Source: Xenorhabdus thuongxuanensis (GTDB lineage Bacteria > Pseudomonadota > Gammaproteobacteria > Enterobacterales > Enterobacteriaceae). From it: 54,153 nt of DNA. This document shows, in pieces, positions 9,432-16,377 of this stretch. Where the stretch lies: positions 1 through 54,153 of the forward strand of contig NZ_MKGR01000020.1 in NCBI RefSeq assembly GCF_001908095.1, written 5' to 3'. Each line of letters opens with the position of its first letter. Within the stretch, counting starts at the first letter, position 1. A program made the position numbers and the translations under genes. The notes beneath the pieces are model-generated. The model saw nothing but the letters and a program-made list of their open reading frames with translations. It made no database searches and was not told the origin of the DNA.

Positions 9432-11657
9432 TCACCACCAATACCTCAGTGTTGCGGTGACGACCCGATCCTGACCAATGAAGCAATACATCTCCGAGGT
9501 GCAACTGGCTAAGTACTTTCTGTCAGTAAGATTGCTTGCGTTGACCGAAAGCGTTACATCATGACCAGTGAGATAGTGTAGATCGTAGCTAGCTGTAAGG
9601 TCGAACAATGTTACGGACGGAACCTTGAATGTGTTACCGGGATCACCCCAAGTTGAACCAAGATATCGCATGCCTCCGCCAAAGCGTAATCCGGCTAGGA
9701 GCCCTGTGAAACGATAATCAAGCCAGGTGCTGGCAGAATGGCGTGGTGCCTGTGCAGGTGATTTATTCTGGTATAACGGATCACTGACGACGCGGCTGTC
9801 CAGCCAAGTGTAGTTCGCAACGAGGTTCAAATTAGGCATTAATTCCACTGTTGCGGCAATGTCAAAACCGCGATTCCTAATTTTTCCCGTCTGGTTGTTA
9901 AACCCAAGATGCTGAGTATCCGTTGTTTTGACATTTGTCTGTTCAAGATTGAATACCGCGGCACTGATCAGAGAGCCTGAACCAGTGGGATGAAACTTAA
10001 CGCCTACTTCCATTTGGTTAGCTTCAACTGGAATAAAGGGGTTTCCCTTATAGTCTGTACCGATTAACGGATCAAATGACGTCGCATAACTTACGTATGC
10101 CATGAAATCTTGGGTGAACTGGTATCCTAGTCCTGCGCGTCCACTCCATTTCCGGTTCTTCTGTTTGGTACTACGTACAACTGGAGAATAACTTTGCGTC
10201 TCATCTTCCGTGTCAGACCAATCATGGCGTGCACTAAGAGTCAACAGCCAATTATCGTAAGCAAGCTGATCCTGCAAGTAAGCCCCCACTCGCGAGAACT
10301 CCTGATGCGACTTCCACGGTGCAGCTTGACTAGCTGAAAAATCGCGTCTGATATGTGGGCGATAGTCCTCCCCATACGGATTGAAAAGAACAGGTCCAAC
10401 GCTATAGAGAGCACTGTCGAGTCGGCCAAATGTGTAGTCCACGCCACCCAGTAGTGTGTGTTCAAGTATTCCTGTTGAAAGTTTTCCGCTAATGTGGTTA
10501 TCCATCGAAAAACTGTTCACTTTAGACGGGGTAATTTCGTCATATCCTTTCAGCCAAGGCTGATCATATACTACCTGATAGCCATATACGACCCCCCGTT
10601 GCAAATCAGACGAGACATACATATGGCGAGCATTGCTCACAAAGCTCCAGCCATCGCCGAAGTTGTGTTCAAAAAGGGAGGTAACGGAATTTTGGCTGCG
10701 TGAAGAATCCGAGAAGTCCGTATCGGTGAAATTACGTTGTCTATCCACTTGCGGATAAGAGCTGTGATCCAGACCCAGTACAACCACAGGCAGGCTGTTG
10801 TAATCTGGTATTGAGGGTTCGCGGGAATACGTGGTCAATATAGTCCATGATGTGTCCGGTGTAATACGCCAAGTTAGTGAGGGAGCGACGTAGAGCCTGC
10901 GATGTTGCATTGCCTCAACCTGTTCACGGCTATCCAGACCACTTACCGTAAAACGGTACAATAGTTTGTTGTCCTCATCCAGAGAGCCCGTGATGTCGAA
11001 GCCAATTTGCTTTCGATTAAAGCTCCCATATTGCACGAATAGTTCACGTTCCATTTCATCCATCGGACGTTTGCTAACTTGGTTAATAATGCCACCGCCA
11101 GTGCCTTGCCCGTACACAGCAGACGAAGGACCTCTCAGTACCTCGACACGCTCTAGTGTCCATGGATCAATTTGTGGAAGCCAACTACCTGGATTTCCTA
11201 CGACTCGTAAACCATCCAAGTAATAGTCAGCGTCAATTCCACGGATTCGGGTAATGTCTAATTGCGAGCCAAAACCGCCAAAACGCTCACCATTGGCACC
11301 TGCTGTATAACGCAGGGCTTGACTTGTGCTATTTGACGACTGGATTTCCATTTGTTCACGGGTCACAATTGAGACAGACGCAGGTACCTTCATAACAGGC
11401 GTTCTTATCTTGCTACCAACAGTTACTTCCTCGGCAACATAACCGTGCACTGGTCCATTTTCTTGGCCTGGGAGTTGGCTCGAGACCGTAATTGTAGGCA
11501 ATACAATCATATTTGCTGTTCCCCCTCTAGGTGATTCCTGACGTTGTGTCTCCTGCCCCTGAGCGCATGCAGCACTCGTTACCAGTACGAGAGATAGAAC
11601 TAGGCGACGATGTAAATAGATCTGACCGGGCTTGGGAATTTCTTCTATGTATTTCAT
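9432..11657 (-). CDS. TonB-dependent ferric-siderophore-type outer-membrane receptor
   Basis: About 741 residues. A long-n-region signal peptide (LHRRLVLSLVLVTSAACAQG) is followed by a plug domain with VPASVSIVTREQMEIQ and a 22-strand-type barrel that ends in a terminal aromatic (TLRYWW), as outer-membrane proteins do. The family is the FhuA/FpvA-like siderophore receptors. I chose the ATG at 11657, with AAAGGG about 8 nt upstream, over the upstream ATG at 11699, which lacks a ribosome-binding site. The promoter carries a Fur box and a TetR-type operator. It probably imports the iron complex of the island's product. The ligand is inferred from context. Confidence 0.92.
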   Translation of the reverse strand: MKYIEEIPKPGQIYLHRRLVLSLVLVTSAACAQGQETQRQESPRGGTANMIVLPTITVSSQLPGQENGPVHGYVAEEVTVGSKIRTPVMKVPASVSIVTREQMEIQSSNSTSQALRYTAGANGERFGGFGSQLDITRIRGIDADYYLDGLRVVGNPGSWLPQIDPWTLERVEVLRGPSSAVYGQGTGGGIINQVSKRPMDEMERELFVQYGSFNRKQIGFDITGSLDEDNKLLYRFTVSGLDSREQVEAMQHRRLYVAPSLTWRITPDTSWTILTTYSREPSIPDYNSLPVVVLGLDHSSYPQVDRQRNFTDTDFSDSSRSQNSVTSLFEHNFGDGWSFVSNARHMYVSSDLQRGVVYGYQVVYDQPWLKGYDEITPSKVNSFSMDNHISGKLSTGILEHTLLGGVDYTFGRLDSALYSVGPVLFNPYGEDYRPHIRRDFSASQAAPWKSHQEFSRVGAYLQDQLAYDNWLLTLSARHDWSDTEDETQSYSPVVRSTKQKNRKWSGRAGLGYQFTQDFMAYVSYATSFDPLIGTDYKGNPFIPVEANQMEVGVKFHPTGSGSLISAAVFNLEQTNVKTTDTQHLGFNNQTGKIRNRGFDIAATVELMPNLNLVANYTWLDSRVVSDPLYQNKSPAQAPRHSASTWLDYRFTGLLAGLRFGGGMRYLGSTWGDPGNTFKVPSVTLFDLTASYDLHYLTGHDVTLSVNASNLTDRKYLASCTSEMYCFIGQDRVVTATLRYWW

Positions 11658-11802
11658 TAAGTAACCCTTTGAAGCACTGTTGTATGTCTGTTTATCCATT
11701 CGATTACGGATAAGTAAGGACGATCAATTCGCCCAGGCCGTGTCGCATCCTCTAACGCAGGCGTATATGGAAGATTTTTCAGGTTCCCTAAGAAGGACAA
11801 GG

Positions 11803-11852
11803 AACATAAAAAATCGACCGACCAACGGTCAATGGTAATGATAACCATTTCC
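11803..11852 (-). promoter_or_regulatory. Receptor promoter with Fur box and TetR-type operator
   Basis: On the minus strand, -35 TTGACC (11827-11832) and -10 TATGTT (11803-11808) are 18 bp apart. The operator-like sequence at 11815-11831 matches 14 of 17 positions of the palindrome at the exporter promoter. Immediately upstream, 11834-11852 matches 15 of 19 positions of the Fur consensus GATAATGATAATCATTATC. Iron and a ligand would both act here. The matches are seen; the binding is inferred. Confidence 0.78.
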
Positions 11853-11973
11853 AATAGAAAGGCAAATGAGTGTAGAAGCGCCAACGTGAGCGTTATCAGC
11901 TGTGTTGGTAAGCTGTACTGGGAGCCAATTTTCTCGTCTTTTTGTAATAAATATCCTCTTCACTAAAAGCATA

Positions 11974-12013
11974 TTGACTGACCGACGGTCTAGTAGTAAT
12001 AATAATCATTATC
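11974..12013 (+). promoter_or_regulatory. Biosynthetic operon promoter with TetR-type operator and Fur box
   Basis: -35 TTGACT (11974-11979) and -10 TAATAA (11997-12002) are separated by 17 bp. TGACCGACGGTC plus a degenerate right arm (11979-11995, 13 of 17 matches to the exporter palindrome) fills the spacer. A Fur box at 11995-12013 matches 16 of 19 consensus positions and overlaps the -10. Fur-Fe(II) binding here would directly block RNA polymerase, as at many siderophore promoters. Confidence 0.82.
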
Positions 12014-12058
12014 ATTTTAATGAAAAGTGAAATTACAACAAAGACAAAGGCGAAGAGC

Positions 12059-12346
12059 ATGAACACAAAACGCATCATTGGCTTGCTGGCGGCAGTAGGC
12101 CTACCGGACGATCTACTCAAGTCTGCTGGCAATGACTGGCGGCTTCGTGATGATCTAGGTCTCAATTCTGCCGAGACATTACACCTGCAAATATTACTAG
12201 AGGATCTTAGATGCACCGGATTCTCGCTATGGGACACACACGATCACTCTCTGGAAGAACTAGAGCAGTTAATCGATACAGTGCCTGAGGTGCCGACTTT
12301 AGGTAATGTGCCCACAATCAATAACAGCGAGACGTACAATGGATAA
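12059..12346 (+). CDS. Discrete acyl/aryl carrier protein
   Basis: A 95-residue carrier protein. The phosphopantetheine site is DDLGLNSAE with the modified Ser at about 37, followed by the helix-II pattern LQILLEDL. I chose the ATG at 12059 because it has AAAGG 8 nt upstream; an ATG at 12020 sits right behind the Fur box and promoter. It is the first gene of the operon and overlaps the AMP ligase by 8 bp, so the two are probably translationally coupled. Likely role: holding the starter acid (inferred to be picolinate) as a thioester for the polyketide synthase. Confidence 0.8.
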   Translation: MNTKRIIGLLAAVGLPDDLLKSAGNDWRLRDDLGLNSAETLHLQILLEDLRCTGFSLWDTHDHSLEELEQLIDTVPEVPTLGNVPTINNSETYNG

Positions 12347-13961
12347 CTTTTCGATTTGCCTAAACCAACGACTCGCCAACACATTGCGAACAGGAGGCAG
12401 TGCACCTGCTCTGGTTTCCGCAGGAGAGGTTATTTCATACCAACAATTAATGTCACGTGTCTTCAGTACTGTGGCAAGGCTTCGGGCCATGCAGATCAAG
12501 AAAGGAGATCGCATTGCTTTCCAACTACCCAATTGTGCCGAGGGTGTCGTACTGATGTTTGCCTCACTGATCATAGGTGCAGTTCCAGTCCCAATCCTTC
12601 TCACCTACCGAGAGCGGGAACTACGGCACATCTTGAAGAAGACTCTTCCAACTATTGTTGCGGTGACCAAGGGAAACCGACGATTCAGCACACTTCGAGT
12701 CGTCGATGATTTGCTTCGCGAGGAGAACTTACCTGTCACGTTCAAGTTGGTCGATGACACATCAGGAACACCATCTTCAAACTGGAACAACCTCAGGGAA
12801 TTCTGCTCTTCGAACGTCAGCATTATGCACGTAGATGATCAAAGCGTAACTGAAATGTATGCCGAAGATACAGCGATGATGTTGTTGTCCAGCGGCACGA
12901 CAGGGTTACCTAAACCTATCGCCCGGTTAAACGGGGGTTACAGCTACATGATAGCAGAGGGTTGTAAAGTGTTTGAACTGAGCCGTGATTCTGTTTATCT
13001 CGCAGTTCTGCCCATCTCTCATGGTTTTGTGATCAATTGCCCCGGTATCCTCGGTACTCTGAGTTCAGGCGGGTGCGTGGTTCTGGCTCAAGATACATCG
13101 GCCCAAACGGCTCTGGAACTCATCGTAAATCACGGTATTACCCACACTACTCTGGTTCCAGCGTTACTGAATCAATGGCTCGAACGTATTGATGACCTGC
13201 AAATTGAGACGAATACACTCCGGCTTATCCAGGTGGGTGGAGCCCGACTGTCCACAGATCTCGCCGTGCGGGCAGAATCGAGGCTTGGTATGCGTATTCA
13301 GCAATGCTATGGAATGAGTGAGGGTCTACTTTGTTTTACCCATAGCACGGATAACGCAGAGATTCGCCACAATTCGCAGGGACGGCCGCTATCAGACCGA
13401 GATGAAGTCCTGATCGTTGATGAAATGGGCACGTCATTGCCCTACGGTAGATCGGGTGAGTTGGTCACACGCGGACCATACACAATAACGACGTATTTCA
13501 ATGATCCAGAAGCCTCCGCGCGGTCATTCACTCCTGCCGGATATTACCGTACAGGAGATCTTGCTCATCTCGATACTGCCGGAAATGTATATATTGATGG
13601 GCGGGTTAGGGATGCTATCAATCGGGGTGGGGAAAAGTTCAATCCCGAAGAGATTGAAGAACTAAGCAAAGGACATTCCGTAGTCAAGGATGCCGCGTGC
13701 ATCGGCATTCCGGATCACCGCTTTGGAGAAGTGGCCTGCCTGTTCCTAGCTCTTACTGAAGGCGAACAAATTTCTCTTCCAGTAATTCGACAGTACCTTG
13801 AAAAAGCTGGAGTCGCTCAGTTCAAGTTACCGGAAAAACTCATTTTCATCGATGAGATCCCACGAAAGGGCATTGGAAAAGTTGACCGTGTGTTGCTGCG
13901 CACCAAAGTATGCAACGCAATCCTTTCCAACGAATCAGGAAAGAAAGTAGAGCAAGTATGA
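12339..13961 (+). CDS. Carboxylic acid:AMP ligase (DhbE/EntE-like), predicted picolinate-activating
   Basis: About 540 residues of the ANL adenylation superfamily. Core motifs are LSSGTTGLPKP (A3), QCYGMSEG (A5), YRTGDLAHLD (A7), GRVRDAINRGGEKFNPEEIE (A8) and PRKGIGKVDR (A10, catalytic Lys). It resembles the stand-alone aryl-acid ligases that load salicylate, dihydroxybenzoate or 3-hydroxypicolinate on a carrier. There is no isochorismate synthase, isochorismatase or salicylate synthase in the island, but there is a plausible picolinate route. I therefore predict picolinate as substrate. The ATG at 12339 overlaps the carrier gene by 8 bp; the stop overlaps the thioesterase start by 4 bp (ATGA). 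Confidence 0.85.
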   Translation: MDNFSICLNQRLANTLRTGGSAPALVSAGEVISYQQLMSRVFSTVARLRAMQIKKGDRIAFQLPNCAEGVVLMFASLIIGAVPVPILLTYRERELRHILKKTLPTIVAVTKGNRRFSTLRVVDDLLREENLPVTFKLVDDTSGTPSSNWNNLREFCSSNVSIMHVDDQSVTEMYAEDTAMMLLSSGTTGLPKPIARLNGGYSYMIAEGCKVFELSRDSVYLAVLPISHGFVINCPGILGTLSSGGCVVLAQDTSAQTALELIVNHGITHTTLVPALLNQWLERIDDLQIETNTLRLIQVGGARLSTDLAVRAESRLGMRIQQCYGMSEGLLCFTHSTDNAEIRHNSQGRPLSDRDEVLIVDEMGTSLPYGRSGELVTRGPYTITTYFNDPEASARSFTPAGYYRTGDLAHLDTAGNVYIDGRVRDAINRGGEKFNPEEIEELSKGHSVVKDAACIGIPDHRFGEVACLFLALTEGEQISLPVIRQYLEKAGVAQFKLPEKLIFIDEIPRKGIGKVDRVLLRTKVCNAILSNESGKKVEQV

Positions 13962-14743
13962 AGAATTTTGAGACCCGTAACGAAGGCGCAGTCAGACTCA
14001 GTATGACTTCCACCGCACCAGTCAGGCACCAGCTGGTGATATTTCCCCATGCTGGAGGAAGCGTTGATTTCTACCGCTCCTGGCGGGATTGTCTACCACC
14101 AGATGTGGATCTGATCGTCATGCAGTACCCGCAGGTGCCTCAGGATGAAACTATCACTGACTGGCATGACCCACTTGCTGCAATTAGGCGTTGTACCAGA
14201 AGTCTGTCCAGCCTTCTGGGTATTGCACCCGTCACACTCTTTGGTCACAGCATGGGAGCACTTCTGGCATTGCATGTTGCGAGTGCCATGGCAGAATCAA
14301 GATTTCGTATTGAACAACTCATCGTCTCGTCCCAGCATACACCTTCTTCCTTACAGGGGCTCTTGAAAACCGATAACGACGTCGATTGCCTCAAAGACAG
14401 AGCCCTAGTACTTGGTGAAGTCGCAGGCATGAACACGCTTGACGATTCTACCCAAAACTTCCTCGGGATGTTGATACGCCAAGATCTTGTACTACTGCGA
14501 CAACTTGCGGTTCTCCCAGTGGGTGAATTGCCAACAACACGCATTTTTGGGGGTGAAGAAGACCCGATGATCGGGCTATCGAATCTCAAAGAATGGAGTT
14601 GTTTTCTGTCGAGGAATACAGCCCCAGAAACTTTCCCAGGCGGTCACTTTTACTTTTGTGATCAGGTTCAATCCGTGCTTGACGCTATCCTACGCCAAGG
14701 TCGGATGAACCCCACATCATCAACAACAAATACTGATATGTAA
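13958..14743 (+). CDS. Type II thioesterase (alpha/beta hydrolase)
   Basis: 261 residues with the type II thioesterase layout: FPHAGGSVDFYRSW near the N terminus, GHSMGA with nucleophile Ser at about 98, the acid loop GGEEDPMIG, and a catalytic His in PGGHFYF at about 230. Such enzymes hydrolyse acyl groups from carrier domains. The polyketide synthase has no thioesterase domain, so this protein could release the finished beta-keto acid rather than only proofread. The start at 13958 is coupled to the ligase stop (ATGA) with an AGGAAAG upstream. Confidence 0.87.
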   Translation: MKNFETRNEGAVRLSMTSTAPVRHQLVIFPHAGGSVDFYRSWRDCLPPDVDLIVMQYPQVPQDETITDWHDPLAAIRRCTRSLSSLLGIAPVTLFGHSMGALLALHVASAMAESRFRIEQLIVSSQHTPSSLQGLLKTDNDVDCLKDRALVLGEVAGMNTLDDSTQNFLGMLIRQDLVLLRQLAVLPVGELPTTRIFGGEEDPMIGLSNLKEWSCFLSRNTAPETFPGGHFYFCDQVQSVLDAILRQGRMNPTSSTTNTDM

Positions 14744-14756
14744 CAGGAGTTTCATC

Positions 14757-15803
14757 ATGGATTTTTCCCTGTTCAACGCGCAAACAGTAGCACCCTCCCC
14801 TGATAAAGCGCTACAAATCTTTCCTCAACTCAGACAGTACAGCGAGGCATTGGGTAATACCCCACTTATTGAAGTTCCTGGACCTCGGAATGGTGCCCGG
14901 ATACTGGCAAAACTAGAATCAAGAAATCCCTCGGGTTCGATCAAGGATCGCGTCGCATTTGGTCTTTTCTGTGATGCTGTCAACAATCATGACTTCGATA
15001 GCGGTCCTCTCAAGTTGCTCGACTCATCGGGTGGCAATATGGCTAGAGCTCTCGCACACCTAGGGCATCTGTGCAGTATTCCTGTACATGTCGTCATTCC
15101 GGATTCAGCGTCGGATGAATTGCTACAATCATTGAGCAACAGCAAGGCAATTGTCACGAAAGTCGATCGAAAGCATTTCCTTCTCGGCATCATCGCGAAA
15201 AGTCAACAGATCGCACGTGAAGAACCTGGCTGGACACTACTGTCTCAGCATCTGAATCTTGTCAACACGGCAATGCATCAGTATCACACCGGCGCTGAAA
15301 TATGTCGTCAGCTTGACGGAAGCCATGCCGATGCCTGGATTTCTGCAGTAGGCACAGGGGGAACCCTTGCCGGAGTATACGCGGCACTTTCGCAGCAGAA
15401 TCCCCAGTTGCGCGTGGTCGGATGCACCCCTAGTGAAATGCCATTCGGCACTATGGAACCACCAAATGGCCTATCTCGGTTTGCCGGCTCCGGAGGATTT
15501 GGCTTTGGCTTCAAACAGCCTTTTGTTTCGTTAATTCCTTCATCTGTCACTTTCCAGAACGTATCAAACGATGAATCGCTGAAAGCGATGTACCGGTTCT
15601 TCGAAGAAACCGGCATTCCTATTGGTGGATCGGCAGCAGCTAATTGGGTGGTTGCATATAATGTTGCTGCCAAGTTTGGCAAGGATGCCACTGTTGTGAC
15701 GGTATTTGCTGACGCAGGAAGCAATGCTGATCGGGAACGAGGCCGACAGTTGCTGAACAGTGAACGAAAAGTCAATAGGAGCGTATCGAATGCCAATGCT
15801 TAA
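14757..15803 (+). CDS. Cysteine-synthase-fold PLP enzyme with altered substrate loop
   Basis: 348 residues, fold type II PLP (CysK/CBS/SbnA). Visible are the Schiff-base Lys at about 63 in NPSGSIKDRVA, the PLP-phosphate loop GTGGT at 199-203, and a C-terminal DAGSNADR. The loop that binds the amino-acrylate carboxylate, TSGNTG in CysK, reads SGGNMA here (about 91-96). CysK relatives in natural-product loci use O-acetyl- or O-phosphoserine and a non-sulfide nucleophile. I predict a carbon nucleophile, a 2-pyridyl beta-keto acid, giving a gamma-keto alpha-amino acid. The alternative, diaminopropionate synthesis as in staphyloferrin B, is less likely because no SbnB-type partner or DAP-using ligase is present. 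The start has CAGGAG upstream. Confidence 0.82.
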   Translation: MDFSLFNAQTVAPSPDKALQIFPQLRQYSEALGNTPLIEVPGPRNGARILAKLESRNPSGSIKDRVAFGLFCDAVNNHDFDSGPLKLLDSSGGNMARALAHLGHLCSIPVHVVIPDSASDELLQSLSNSKAIVTKVDRKHFLLGIIAKSQQIAREEPGWTLLSQHLNLVNTAMHQYHTGAEICRQLDGSHADAWISAVGTGGTLAGVYAALSQQNPQLRVVGCTPSEMPFGTMEPPNGLSRFAGSGGFGFGFKQPFVSLIPSSVTFQNVSNDESLKAMYRFFEETGIPIGGSAAANWVVAYNVAAKFGKDATVVTVFADAGSNADRERGRQLLNSERKVNRSVSNANA

Positions 15804-16365
15804 GAACGATATGATGTCGGGTCTTGTCCAACTTGCCAATCTCGCAAGAACCGAGTTGGAAACATCCAGTGCACCTGAAAAAGCCCGAGAAGCCATAGCC
15901 AGATGCCTTGGCCATGACAGAGCTGTCATCATCTCGATGCTTGAGCTGAGTGACATCAAATTCCAAGCGAAAGCTGATGATCGCCCGAGTGTTGGAGATG
16001 TTAACTCACATACCGATCGATGGATTGATGACGACGGTAACGAAGTTGGGATCATATGTGGTGAAGGCTGGAAGATAGCTCGTTTTGGTGAGGATATCAT
16101 TTCCTATTACAGGGAAACGGCAGAAACGAAACTGGGTCGGATCGAAATTTCAGGCATCTGGAATTCCTCTGCTATCTGGCAGAAACAGTGGCAGTCATTG
16201 TTTGCCACTGGGGTTTCAGGCGAAGTAGCTGGCATGTTCGGGGTTCGCCAGCTTTTTCAGGAAGTACCTCGCCAACGCTACCGTGCGTTTGTGCTACTTA
16301 TTCCGCTCAAAACTGCAGATGAATCATTACAGAATCTCATCCGCTGCGGCTATGTGACTGAGTAA
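15790..16365 (+). CDS. Small barrel protein resembling allene oxide cyclase, function unknown
   Basis: About 191 residues. The middle part (GDVNSHTDRWIDDDGNEVG, later YYRETAETKLGRIEISG, then TGVSGEVAGMFGVRQL) follows the pattern I associate with 'allene oxide cyclase barrel-like' proteins: Y/HTD...DDxG, an ETA strand, and SGxxxGxxGxR. There is no signal peptide or membrane segment. The ATG at 15790 has AGGAG 8 nt upstream and lies inside the end of the PLP gene (14-bp overlap), so translation is probably coupled. It may help cyclise or dehydrate the keto-amino acid or shield a reactive intermediate, but no function is established. The family call is from memory. Confidence 0.65.
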   Translation: MPMLKNDMMSGLVQLANLARTELETSSAPEKAREAIARCLGHDRAVIISMLELSDIKFQAKADDRPSVGDVNSHTDRWIDDDGNEVGIICGEGWKIARFGEDIISYYRETAETKLGRIEISGIWNSSAIWQKQWQSLFATGVSGEVAGMFGVRQLFQEVPRQRYRAFVLLIPLKTADESLQNLIRCGYVTE

Positions 16366-16377
16366 GGTGGAGGTGCT

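Noticed and set aside
12020-12058. Upstream ATG (12020) for the carrier protein
   Set aside because: It begins only 7 nt after the Fur box, inside the expected transcription start region; the ATG at 12059 has a proper ribosome-binding site.
12059-16365. Catecholate or phenolate siderophore (enterobactin, pyochelin or yersiniabactin type)
   Set aside because: There is an AMP ligase and carrier but no isochorismate or salicylate synthase and no NRPS condensation, cyclisation or adenylation modules.
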